Positions 24,040 through 36,200 of a stretch of DNA of 64,000 bases are shown in pieces. This stretch comes from Anthopleura xanthogrammica (Eukaryota; Cnidaria; Anthozoa; Actiniaria; Actiniidae). The translations under genes and the position numbers were made by a program. Under the pieces are notes generated by a model. The model had not been told where the DNA came from and did no database searches. It worked only from the letters and a program-made list of their open reading frames with translations. Each line of letters begins with the position of its first letter. Within the stretch, counting starts at the first letter, position 1. The stretch covers positions 20,801,617-20,865,616 of the forward strand of contig OZ025207.1 in the NCBI GenBank assembly GCA_964019055.1, written 5' to 3'.

Positions 24040-25863
24040 TTATGCTCTCACTGCCCATTCGGGACCTCCAGTTGGCCTTGGGCGTCTTGACGGCTCCCCG
24101 ATTTTGCGCTTTAAAAGCATGGTGAGGCTGCGCTCTGACAGCCTCCTTTTCGCTTTTCGGTCCATACTTTCCATGAACTGGTTTGCTAGGGGACTTCTCC
24201 ATGGCAGAGGGTGTTTTATTAAAACTTTCCTCTGCTTAGGAGGGCCCCCTTCACTATCAGAGCCACTGCCCGCTGTGTTCAATTCATCATCCTGGTCATC
24301 AGCCTCTGACATGGACTCCTCTGATGACATATACTCAAGTTTCATAATGGACTTGATTTTTTCCTTGTCCCCTGGTGTAAGCGAGGTTGATAAGTCCGAT
24401 GCCTTGGATCTGGATTTTAGGAGCTAAAACCAAAAAGAAACACTTTCAGTCAAACTTCAGTTTCACTTTCCTCATTAAACAAAGTCATGCTCGCTGCAAA
24501 ATCAGCTAGTACTCACATTTTGTTTTCTTTGTGTCTTCCGCTGCATCTTTTGATGTCTTCCAAGGGCTCCTGAACGCTCTCGTTTACTTCTTTTTCTTCT
24601 CGTGAGAAAGTGGCTTTTAAGGGCAGCTGAAATTATAACATTATATAACGTTATATTAAATTTTAGCACAATAATCAATAACAATACCAATCCAATAGTA
24701 ATTTTCTCGGAATTTTATTTGAAATTTTGGCATTTAGTTGACATTTCAAATCCCCACCCTTTGTCCGCACTCCCCCCGCAGACTAACTTTGATAGGTGTG
24801 TAAGGCTTTCCGCATTTTGAATTACAAAATACAAAAGTGTCATCAAAGACATAAATACCTTCTAACTCGACGGCAGAGACATCCTTATGCACGTTCTGAA
24901 CTCTTTCCCTTATCGCGTTGTTCATCGCTTCGTTGACGTCATCTCTGAAACTAATTAGGAAATGCCATATTTGAGTGGTAAGTGGAGAAACCATGGATGT
25001 TTCAGACAAGATAATTTGTCATTAGATTTTCATACTTACGCTTTAGTAAAATCCCATATGAGAGGGTTTTCGACCCGATCCCGCAGTTTCTTTGCTACCA
25101 AGCGTACTTCAGACTGAAAAATAATTAAATCCATTAAAATCATAGGAAGCAAGTTATTCTTAGATATAGTAAGAATGTTTTCATTCTTTTCATGGCTGTG
25201 ATTGTATAACATTGAAAAAAGTCAAAATCAAATTAATTCCTTTACAAAAAAAAAAAAAACTAGGAAATTATTATTATCATTAGTATTATTATTGCGAGTC
25301 AATAGTAATATTTTGTAGCATATATTTAACCACGTGCATGTCTTATGTTTCCCGCCAATTTTAGCATTGCATAAATTATATCGCTGCATAATTATACCAA
25401 CTTTTTTCTTCGCGCCAATAAATCACGGTAAAATTATCAATAAAAAATAGTCTGCTTTTTTAAACATTGCCTTAATACTCACTGCAACAGCCTTTGAGAC
25501 AGTAACCTTGGTCTTGCCGTTGTCCTTAGTATGCTGATTTTCTTGTAAGGCCGCTAGTATTTGGCGGTTTTGTTCTTGGAGTTGTTTAAACTGTTTCATA
25601 ATCGTCTCGATATTAGGAGAAATTTCATTGGCGCTTTCGGGGTCAACATTCTCGTTCTCGGTTGATGTTGCTTGCAAAAGGCGATTTCTGTGCTCCCTTA
25701 GCACATCCTCGCAACCACCAGGGACAGAAGGAATAAGCACATTTAGCCTTTGAGAATTGGCGCCATTTTCAGTATTTCTACTCGTACTGCTCGTAGTGGT
25801 AGTTTCTGTCACAGAATGGAGTGGCATTGGGCGTCCTGGTAATGGTGGAGTTGTTCTTCCCAT
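24040..25863 (-). CDS. EnSpm accessory protein (TnpA-like role), five exons
   Basis: Exons 25483-25863, 25040-25113, 24859-24944, 24517-24626 and 24040-24423 join with matching phases (0/0, 2/1, 1/2, 0/0) to give 344 residues. Donors include GTGAGTATT, GTAAGTATG and GTGAGTACT. The N-terminal exon is Ser/Thr-rich, followed by a Gln-rich predicted coiled coil (MKQFKQLQEQNRQILAALQE). The middle has EVRLVAKKLRDRVENPLIWD and a strongly basic stretch (LTRRKRSKRERSGALGRHQK). The last exon is acidic (MSSEESMSEADDQDDE) and then basic again (KAKRRLSERSLTMLLKRK). It starts within 600 bp of, and divergent to, the transposase. I know of no domain. By position and character it is likely the DNA-binding partner that recognises the subterminal array (inferred). 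Confidence 0.72.
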
Positions 25864-26457
25864 TTTTTGATCGCAAAGAATGAACCTTCCTTATTAGCAA
25901 AAATAGAATATGTGTGGAAAACTAGATGACCGACAGAGTTTGTTACCTGTTTGTGACCTAAAGGCGAATGAACGGATAAGTACATCCACTGAACAAATCT
26001 TTCCCCCTATTCATCACGTGACATGTGATGACATATACGTTCATATAATGAAGAAATACTAAAAAAATAATGAATATAATGAAGTCTAATAATAAAAAAG
26101 TCACAACTTTCTGGTATCCCTTAAAGCTATTTGCTTTATTTTAAAGTCAAGAAAGTCAAGAAACTTTTGCTGAAGCGTAGATTCACGAAATATCATTGCA
26201 ATAAATTTGATCAGTTTCTATCTCTAAAACTTTGGTAAACCACTGTATCTTATCTGCGGCGAACAGTGACAGCTCTAAGGAAAAGGATGTAATAAAGAAT
26301 GGACGTGGTTTTGTCCAATGGCATTTCGTTGATAGACGTGGAATTTTATTACGCGGGAAGATGGCTGTTAGCCAATCAAAATGCTTGGATTTTGAGTAAT
26401 TATCCCAATGATATATATCGTCTTTTTGATTATATAGTTAGCGTTCTGGCAAACAAA
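25864..26457. promoter_or_regulatory. Divergent promoter interval of the transposon
   Basis: This roughly 590-bp interval separates the start codons of the minus-strand accessory gene and the plus-strand transposase, and must hold both promoters. An in-frame upstream ATG for the transposase exists at 26299, but the frame before the zinc finger looks unlike the family, so ATG 26458 is preferred. No clear TATA box is seen. Confidence 0.4.
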
Positions 26458-29400
26458 ATGTCTTCTGCGATGCCAAAGCGTTATCATTGCTTTCACTGTA
26501 ACGAAGATCTACATTACAGAGTGTTTTGCCGTCACAAAGAAGACTTTTATAATCCTTTAACAAATGAATGGCAATTACAGTGGAATGACGACGAAGACTC
26601 AAATGATAGTATTTTCACTCACGAGATTGACGGCCAAAACGACACTTCGTCTAATGACTACAGTGAGATAAACGTTTTGGACCAAACTGATCAAGGCTCC
26701 TCAGATGTGTCAAATGCAAAACAACCACCAAATGACGAATTCTTATCAGCTTCTTCACAAAAAGGTATTTAAACGCCGAAAAGAATTTTCTATGCTCAAA
26801 TGGATTCTGTTGTAAGTTCGCGGCTCCAAATTTAATTAGTTTATGACTGTGGTAATCCAGAGATGCCATGGTATCCGGCCAAACTTGTTTGTCACGTTAT
26901 CCATCAGAGAAATACAATCACAAGTGATTTAAGTATAAAATGTCTCTTACTTTCTTATTTTCGATTTTTTTCTTTTACAAATTATTAATTGTTGTTTTAC
27001 TGAGACTTTATTTTCAGAGCAACATTTGGCTCAAAAGTTCTAAATTTAGCCCAGGAATACATGGTTTATCTTTTTTTTCTGAGATTTTTCTTATCCTGGG
27101 AAGCCCAGGTTTACACATTAATACGTCTAGTATTATAATATGGTTTTAGACTTAATCTTGAACTCTGTTGCGGGTTATTCAATGCCGACTAGATGAAATA
27201 TGTTTGCTTAATTTTTAAGGAGACGGAAGAAATAACTTTGAGGAAGAAGATCAAGTGTTTTGGGATCATCACAAGTCAGACAGTGAATCTGACAATGAAG
27301 AGATAGGAGTAAATGAAAGAAGGAGATTGGTTGAAACTTGGGATATTGATATCGAAGACCTAGAAAGAGATTTTGAACAATCTAGTGCAGAAATAAACGT
27401 TGTCGTTGAAGCAAGTTCCCGAGTGACCCTTATTAACTGGATTGCCTTGTTTGTGTGCTTTTGGTCTGCATACTTTTCAGTACCAGACCGAGGTATTGAT
27501 ATTCTCCTCGCCTTTTTTAAAGCGATTTTTCAGGTTTTGTGTGAGCTTTCACCAATTATTTTCTCAACTGCAGTATTGGTTTTTCCGAGTTCATTCAAAC
27601 TCTTGAAAAAGTCTCTTTCTTTTAAAGATAAGCATACAAAGTATGTCGTTTGTCCAAAATGCGACACACTATACCGTTTTCAAGACTGCATTACAACAAG
27701 ATTTGGTCGTGTCATTGCTAAACCATGTTCTCACATTGCTTTTCCGAATCACCGTCAATTGTTTCGCCGCAGACCTTGTGGAGCGGAAGTGCTTAAAGAA
27801 ATCCGTTTAAAAAATGGACAGACAAAATTGTACCCACATAAAGTTTATTGTTATAGAAGCATTAGAGAGACTCTAACTCACTTTATTAAGCGACCAGACT
27901 TTGTACAAAAATGTGAGATTTGGAGAAATCGGAATGTACCGGACGATATTTTAGTCGATATTTACGATGGCCAAGTGTGGAAAGATTGGCAATATTTCAA
28001 CGGCACTCCTTTCCTTGCCCAGCATAATAATTATGCTTTTATGTTGAATGTTGACTGGTTTCAGCCTTTTAAGCACAGTGTGTATAGCGTTGGAGTCATA
28101 TATATGGTCCTTCTAAATCTTCCGAGAAAAGAAAGGTACAAAGAGGAAAACGTAATAATAGTTGGGGTAATACCTGGTCCACACGAGCCCAAATTGACTA
28201 TCAATACGTACTTACAACCACTTGTAGCTGAATTGAACTTATTGTGGCAGGAAGGCATCCAAGTTCGGCCTCATGGGAGTAGAACAGCAAGATGTTTTCG
28301 AGCTGCCCTTCTTTGCATCGCTTGCGACATTCCTGCACTTAGAAAAGTTTGCGGTTTCTTAGGATGTACTGCTCACCGAGGGTGCTCAAAGTGCAAAAGA
28401 TTTTTTCCCGGAGAATTTAGTAGCATGGATTTTTCAGGTTTCGAAGAAGACGATATACCAAGGAGAAACGAAGAGCATCGAAGAGAAGCTCAGAAAATAC
28501 TCAATGCAACCACAGCTGATGAACGAACACAAATTGAAACTTCATTCTGAACTCTTGCAGTTGCCTTACTTCGATTGTACTCGTTATCATGTTGTTGATC
28601 CTATGCACAATTTGTTTTTAGGGACAGCAAAACATTTAATGAAAAATGTATGGTTAAATGCTGAAACGCCAATTATTTCTAGAGAAAATCTAAATAAAAT
28701 CCAAGAAAAGGTAGATGACGTCAAAGCACCATCATTTATTGGGCGTCTACCGAAAAAGATATCAACATCGTTTGGAGGATTTACTGCTGATCAGTGGAAA
28801 ACATGGACTCTGTTGTATTCTGTATTCTGTATGTGGAATATCATTCCAACAGATGATTTGGAGCTGTGGAGATTGTTCGTGTTGTCCTGCTTTCACCTTT
28901 GTTCTCCACTTATAACAACTGAAGAGCTACAAGAAGGACATGATTACCTTGTGAGATTTTGTAAATCGTTTGAAAACAGATATGAAAAGGAACGTGTTAC
29001 GCCAAACATGCACCTACACCTACACCTCAAACAATGTATTTTGGATTACGGACCTGTATATTCATTTTGGCTTTTCAGCTTTGAACGTTTTAATGGGATT
29101 TTAGGAGCGTTTCAAACAAACAATAGATCTGTTGAAATACAGATTATGAGAAAATTTCTCCAGAAGCATGAACTAAGAGATATCCCTTTACCAGAGAGAT
29201 TTCAAGAAACTTTCCAACCTGTTTTTCAACTTCTTCAGGAGGCACAACAAGTAGGAACACTTGGCGAAAGCATCCCGTCAATACCATCAACACTTAATCT
29301 TTCAGTTGATCAAGTACAACGTTGCTTAGAGTGGAGCAATATAAATGCATACTCATGTTTTTCACCTCGATCCATTGATGTCCTTGATGATGACTATACA

Positions 29401-29889
29401 GAATATCTCTTGAAAACTTATGAAACAATTTTACCACAACAGTCGGTCATCGAATGTGTTACTGATACGTTTGAGAGAATTAGCACGATTGGATATTCGG
29501 GGACAAAGCTAGGCTCCTCTGACTCTAGACTGGAACGTTCTTCTTTCATTCTTGCAAGTTGGTGTGGCCAATATAGTGGCAGCATTGAGACCGATTCATT
29601 TGACTTGCGCCCTGGTGTTATCGATTTCTTTCTCAAACAAACCATTAAAATTGATGGCAAGCAGGAATCATTGTGTATGGCAAAGGTTCGATGGTTTCAG
29701 CGTCATCCAGAAAGACATAGGATTGGCAGACCTCACGAAATTTGGTGCAGAAACTTGTTTGAAATGGAAGGGCCCTGTACATTCATTCCCATACAAAGGA
29801 TACACAGCCAGTTTGTTGCTGCTTACGATGTTATTGACAAAGAAAGAGTATTAATTGTTTGTCCTTTACAACGTAAATTATACGGATGA
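26458..29889 (+). CDS. EnSpm/CMC tnp2-type transposase (frameshifted)
   Basis: Exon 1 (26458-26764) starts MSSAMPKRYHCFHC and has a small Cys/His cluster. It joins exon 2 (from 27220) in phase (G+GA) across a GTATTT...TTTTTAAG intron. Exon 2 reads to TGA at 28550, while the rest of the protein continues in the +1 frame from about 28504 to 29889. Upstream of the shift are two membrane-like stretches, a Cys pair motif (YVVCPKCDTLYRFQDC), ACDIPALRKVCGFLG and a second Cys motif (CTAHRGCSKCKRFF). Downstream are YHVVDPMHNLFLGTAKHLMK and DYGPVYSFWLFSFERFNG, the signatures of the tnp2/DUF4218 transposases. The shift lies at about 28530-28548 and corresponds to one extra base (or two missing). It is a real lesion, an assembly error or, less likely, programmed frameshifting. 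Confidence 0.85.
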
Positions 29890-30823
29890 ACTTCATGTTG
29901 GAAAACTATATGGAGATGACCGTAAAGTATCATCCATGTTAACCAGGGAACGTTGCATGAATATTCAAAACTATCAAACATAAACTGTTTGAACTGTGCA
30001 TCAGTAACTAGAGAGTCAAAATGAAAGTTGAATAATGAACTAATGAGACGTTTGATCAGTTTAAAATTAAATAATGAAAATAATTATAAATGAAATTGTA
30101 TATATTGCCAATAAAAAAGATGAATGAATATGTTTAGACTGAATAAAATTGATGCTTCAAATAATGTTAATTGATATTATAGATGTCAGCGGTTGGGGTG
30201 GGGCTAATGGGTCAGTTTTCTTATTGTTACTGGAAAAAACGCATGCACGGCTTACTCATAATTTAAATACGTCGTCCGCGTATTTTCCTGTGTATCAACG
30301 CATATAGCCTCGCTTTTATGACATCAAAGCAAAACAATAATTGAATGTGATCGCAACTGTAATGTCATGTGCTCGGAGAAAAATTTGACTCATCCATCGT
30401 ACGTCGTAAAATACAAGCAAGCATCCATAATTCAGTTGAAATTTTTTGATTTGTTTTGAAATGTTTTGCAATGAATTGAAACGGAAACCTTATATCGCGG
30501 TATACTATGGGGTATTGTATTTGCCCCTCCCCCTCCCCCAGGTAAATATGGGGCAAAGCCTAGTGCAAAGTTGATTTCATATGTACCCTTCATTAGGCGA
30601 TAGGGCAAATATGGGGGCAAAAACGGTCACCATATGTCCCCACTGGGTAAACGTGTCTAAACTATGGGCAAATATGTAACATATTTACCCATGTGTTCAG
30701 ATACATGTCAAATTAATGGCAAATGTATTACAAATTTACCCCGACCTTTGCCTGCATAGGCACATGTATGGGCAAATATAGAGCACCATATTTGCCCAAC
30801 ATTTGCCAGGTGGACATATGATG

Positions 30824-30848
30824 ACCAAATCCATTATTTCGTCGAGTG
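30824..30848 (-). repeat. Right terminal inverted repeat of EnSpm element
   Basis: Reverse complement of the left end 22956-22979, with one mismatch at position 5 (C versus T) and one extra G after position 23. It is followed directly by the target duplication TCG at 30849-30851. Confidence 0.85.
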
Positions 30849-30851
30849 TCG

Positions 30852-33126
30852 TGATATACCTTGATTGCGTGGAAGTTCACCCTTTTTGCGGTAAAAACGC
30901 ACGACGGCACGAAAAAAAGAAGCCATATTTTTTCTGAAAAATAAATTGATCGTCCCCATTTTTCACAGAATTCGAACTTAGAAAAGATATAGAAAATATA
31001 TGATCCAATGATAGCTTAGCACTGAAATAAACTTTATGTTGAAAATTAGAAATATGAAATGTTATTGGGCTACAAGTGTGGGCTTGTCGCCTTCACGTTC
31101 AGACGTGAAATTTTATTCAAGTTATCGGAAATTTGGATCTGGATAAAAATTTGGAAAAGAAATTTGGGTCTGGATAGGGTTGGCTAAGGCTTTAACCGCC
31201 CAATGCCTGCTAAAGATGATGAAGAAGAACTATGCAAAACTGATATGTGATTTCGATTGGATCCCATCGTAGTTTTTATATTTTTCCTCTAAAGTTAGGT
31301 ATCATAAAGTACTTTGAAAAAACGAAACAAAAACTGGGGACAACGACTGTTTTAGAGCTATTAGATTTCGAAGAAATGAAAAAAAGTTGTTTTCCTCATA
31401 TTCGTTAAAGGAAACATTCAAATGACGTCAAGGAAAATGAAGAGTTTTTTATTTTCATCATAAGCAATATATATAGCACGTACCCCTATTTTGCATGTTG
31501 AAAACGCAGGAAGCTTTAGCTTTTACGTAGCTATACACGATAGAAGCAAACAAAGGAATGTGAGTAGTATCTTTCTCGAGTGTTTTATTGACAACTTTTA
31601 TTGTTTTTGAGATCACTGCATCACAGAAAATGAAAGCGGCCGTTGTAAATAAATTTTCTTGCAGATTTTACGAACATCATCTTAAGGAAAACAGATTTCG
31701 AAAGCGAGAATAACACATTTCTAAATACCCGTTAATCGTTATTCGTCAAATAAAACCAACCTTCGAACACTTTACACATGAGGTCCTGGCTCGGTAGTCT
31801 CGTTTGCAGCCGTTCTTAGTGTCGGTCTCGAAATCCCCACTACTGTTTCGGCGGCCCGAGAATTGGTCAAAATAAATTGCCTTTGCTTTTTTTTACCTCC
31901 CATATTTAACGGTCTCGCTAGACCACTGATTGGTATGGGGCCGAGAGTGTCATCATATTCTTTCAATGTGCTCAAGAGCTGCTCTTTAAAAACATTAAAA
32001 AACGCAACTGATGGAAAGCCTTCTTTCAAGAGGCTCTTAGCTTTATTAGATAAGATAAGGACTTGTACTGTAGGCCCTGTCTGTCAACCATTCCTTAATC
32101 TGTAAATGGGGGACTTAAAATAATCTGTAGAATTATTCATGTAAACTGAGTAGCTAGGAGATCGGTCTCACAGCTTAACAGCCCATTCCAATTTGGAGGC
32201 ATAATAGTAGTGGGTTTCGCTTGACGTCATTTCCTGTCTCATGTGAGAATGTTCTTCAGCCGAATCATAAGTTTTCAATAGAATTCTTACTGCATGGCTG
32301 ACAGCACATGGTGGTCAGTGTTAACCACCATTTGGAGCAGATAATGAGATTCAAAGACTTTAACAATTCACTAATGATTGTAAGTTGCACGACTGCTAAT
32401 AGCGCCTTAATATACAGCCTGTGAAGTCCTCCACGATTTCCCGCCATTTCGAGAAACTGCTACGAATTGCAAAATATTAAAATCTGCCGATGGATTAAGT
32501 ACATGATTGCTGTTATTTGGAAGGGAGAATACGAACAATGAGAAAATGATGCTCTATGGGAGCACTGACACATTTTTTTTTTGCTATCCAACCTAGCAAA
32601 ATGAAACTTGGCAGTTTTAAGAAATATTAGCCATTTCCGTGAAATTTGGTGGTATGAAAGCCAAAAACAGATGATGCAAAGCAGCTCGAACTTCGAAGTC
32701 AGTTTTGAAGGTACAATTTCAAGCTTCGTTTTTATCTCGGAATTCCGTTCTACGATATTTCTTAAACTGATATTCCCAGTAGTTGATCAGGTTATTGATA
32801 CATAATTATGGAAACTTGGTTAAAATCTTAGCAATCAATTTTGTTATAATTGAAATTTTATGAAAAAAATTGTTTATAGTTTTTGCAATTTCTGCATGAT
32901 TTGCGTAAGATTCCAACATACGTAAACATCGAAAGTTTCACTCGACAATCGCATTTCTGGGAGAAACGTTACCTACTCACTGCTCATGCAAGGTAATAGT
33001 TCAAGCATAGGCATGGCTTATGTCCACGGGTTGGCATGTTATTACCAAGGCAACCAACCGCTGGATACCGTAAATTACAGATACTATATGGTGACCAGTT
33101 TCTGACATTTTCCCGCTATAAGAAAC
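30852..33126. other. No gene recognised
   Basis: Short ORFs on both strands at 31772-32105 overlap each other and have no domain content. Their GC-richer sequence (CGGTCTCGCTAGACC, TCTCGTTTGCAGCCG) looks like a dispersed repeat. The remainder is AT-rich and unannotated; its end is presumably the upstream region of DSL1. Confidence 0.35.
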
Positions 33127-33137
33127 GACGTCACGTG
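33127..33137 (+). promoter_or_regulatory. CRE/E-box-like site upstream of DSL1
   Basis: GACGTCACGTG overlaps a CRE-like GACGTCA and the E-box CACGTG, about 133 bp before the DSL1 start codon. It is a candidate promoter element by position only. Confidence 0.3.
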
Positions 33138-33269
33138 TATTGGTACCCATAGCAACCAAAAAAGGTCAGGGTAAGGACTGAGAGATTAGTGGTGTTAGGT
33201 GATCAGAAGAGCAGGCGGTACGTAGAGAACCATCAAATATATCTTTTTCATCACTCTGTCGATAAACTA

Positions 33270-36200
33270 ATGTCCAAAGTCAAATCCGCCAGGAAACGCC
33301 AAGAAGTCCTGTGTTTTATCATCCTTATCTTCTTGCCGGTAAGTTTGATGTGTTACTGAGATATCTGGTTCTTTATTAATGTCGTGCGTACTTGGCTGCA
33401 CATCAAAACCACGCAACAAGCGAGACAGGCACCCACGGTTAACGTCTTTATTTAAAGAGGGTATACACGAAATAGTGTAGAAACACTAATAAACTTGTGG
33501 CCCTCATTAAACTAATAATTACAATTTAACTATATAAAACTAATTACGATAAATATTCACAATAAAAAACTATAAAAACATAGGGTATAAAAATATATAT
33601 CAATGAGATTATACAAATCGATGGAATAAATAAATTAGAACTTAATATTTAGATAATAGTAAATATAAAGTGTAAAAATGATGAATACTATAAAAACATA
33701 GAAATTACGTTCATAAAAGTTCAGCGGTCAAAACTAATACTTCTGTAGCATTGGTTTTCATATACGTACGTCATGCGTAGGTTATGACTTGTAACTCATC
33801 GTAATTTGGCAATCGAAATGTTGGCCAACATATTCTGGATCCATATGTTGCTATCCAGTTGTTGCACGGGAAAACATGGGCCTTTGAGTGCTTTCTGCGC
33901 CGATGAAAATGTACATTGATATTGGCGCTATATAAGTCAATAATAATATTATTATTGTTGGGCAACATTTCCCTTACACTAGGTACGCAGTTTACCGCTA
34001 CTTACATCCTTAAATCCTCCACTAAAAATTTAGATTGAAGAAATAGTTAACTAAGTTAATAGCCAAAGTTAAATTGACAAAATGGTCCATTTGCTCACAA
34101 CTGTTTTTCAAGCTTTGGAAACACTCTACTGCAATTTTTCATATTCTGCGAGCCCAGACATTAAAACGGCTTGTTGTGAAACTAGTTTTTCGATGCCAAT
34201 GCAATGGCCCGGCTTACTTTGGAGATGGCGCAGGGAACTGTGAAAGGCACTATTAGTCGGTACCTTTTATGTTTTTGAGTGGCGGTAGTAAAAAAAACAA
34301 CATTGCACGACAAGGCGTTGGAATGTCTGGGTTGGCAGAATATGTAAAACCGCAGTAAAAAGGAAAGTTTTGGAAATATAAAATTAATTTCTGGTTTTTA
34401 CAAATAATGATATCAATTTGATACGATTTAGATAATTGTTATCGCTGTACGGGCATTATTACCATGATGACTTTTACAGTGACCGTAAGCTCGACGGCAA
34501 GGCGGCCCATGCGATCATCTAGTTTTACCTCGCTAATGCTATTAGAATAGACCCATTCCACATACTTAGCACATTACACTTTATTGCGGCACAGAAATAA
34601 GACGTAGGTCGATGATAGTAGTGGACGCTTTTTCCCGAAGGAGTATTTAAACATCATATCTTGTAAATAAGATAAATGCATGGCCCTATTAGATATGAAT
34701 AAATCTCTTCCAGCTGAAGAGACGGCACAACCCTGCAAGGCATTAATTAAATTTGTCAACAAGGATAAAAAAATATTATATAGACAAAGAGTAATTGATA
34801 AAAAGTAAGACTAAACTAAAGGGCGGCAAGTCCTCCAAGTGCACGTTTATACAGGGGTGATACACATGACATTACGGTTGTGATGAGAAAAGGACACAAA
34901 CAAGATAAGGGACTAGACTAAAACACCAAGTAAGTCCCCAAGTCAAATGGATAATGACCCATTCTTTTCAAAACTGAAATAACACTGAGAAACAATAATA
35001 TCAAGCACTAAGAGCTGGACCACCCAAGCCAACCTTTAAATTCCAAAAAGATTAAGGGGAAGGAGAGGTGACTCGACGGTACCACTGCTAAATCCAGTAT
35101 GTTTACTCCACTCAGTTTTATAGCCATCATGACGGTACCCGAAGTAGATCGCCGGACTGTATGTCGTCATACCCAAACCGATCAATTTCTAGAGATAACT
35201 TAGTCACAACAGTGAACAGAGAATAACATTTGTAAGTTAATGTTCAATCAGTTTATATATAGTGAATGATAACGGTGACCCGCATGTCATCGCCTTGGGA
35301 TCGGATTGGAATCCGCTAGACTCTCTCTTTAAACAGGAAATGGCCTTTTGCTCTGACGGAAACACCAAGCGATATTGTCACTGTGTGATATTTATATACC
35401 AGCATGAGATACACGGAAAGTTGAAGTATGAACAACAGGAAATAACGGAGAATGTTCTTCCCTTTGATATACCGAAACTGGCCTACAGTAGGGGTGCGAT
35501 AGGGATAATTCTCAAAACTTGAAAAACAGGTTAAACTGCGACTATTTATGGAGCATAGTAAGGTTAACTTTTGGAACAACCTCAAGGCTGCATGCTCCAA
35601 GAATGCTTGCTAAGTTATCTCTGATAGTATAGCCTATGGACAGTTATTTAGGTCAGCAATTAGTGATATTATACATTTTACTTAAATAATAAATGTATCC
35701 ATATCTGCAGGCCGGCTTCATAAGCAGAACATGTACATCAAATCTTTAATTCGCATTTTATAAAATGTTTAATACAGCACTCATATTGGTGGTCTATGCT
35801 TATAGTCCCTTATTGTCATGCGATTAACCTACAGAAATTTCTTTCCAAAGTGTTCTTATTCGTCTGGAAAACTTTCAATAGAACTGCTGGACTACAGAAA
35901 CGCTGCCTCACGAACATATGATGGCGGTTGCTGTGACAACATACGCTACTGTGTCAGTTCTTGTGACAATTTCTTCGTACTTTGTCTGGCTGGTGTAGGA
36001 GCAACTAATAAATGTTCACTTTACCGACGAGTTACCCAAGTAACAAGTAGTGACAGCTTTTCATTTTCTACCTCGTTGGGCAATGGCTTAAGAAATCCCG
36101 TTATTTATGGCTTCACTGCATGGCAGGTAAACAAAATATCTTAGTAATGCCCTGTTTCAGATACCCTGGAGACCAAAGGTTATACATGCTCGATCCGGTG

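Larger units (their letters stand above)
22956..30848 (+). mobile_element. EnSpm/CACTA-type DNA transposon, 7.9 kb
   Basis: The ends are CACTTGACGAAATAATGGAT (left, from 22956) and its inverse with one mismatch (right, ending 30848, CACTCGACGAAATAATGGAT on the minus strand). They are flanked by the same 3 bp, TCG (22953-22955 and 30849-30851). CACT-starting TIRs with 3-bp target duplications are the hallmark of the CMC/EnSpm superfamily. Inside are subterminal repeats, a tnp2-type transposase (plus) and a divergent accessory gene (minus), the two-gene layout of En/Spm. Both ends and the target duplication look well preserved, which suggests a fairly recent insertion, but the transposase has one frameshift. 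Confidence 0.88.

Noticed and set aside
26299..26457. Upstream extension of the transposase N-terminus
   Set aside because: It is in frame, but the zinc-finger start at ATG 26458 (MSSAMPKRYHCFHC) looks like the natural beginning.
31772..32105. Overlapping ORFs on both strands
   Set aside because: Mutually antisense, no domain, and the base composition looks like a dispersed repeat.
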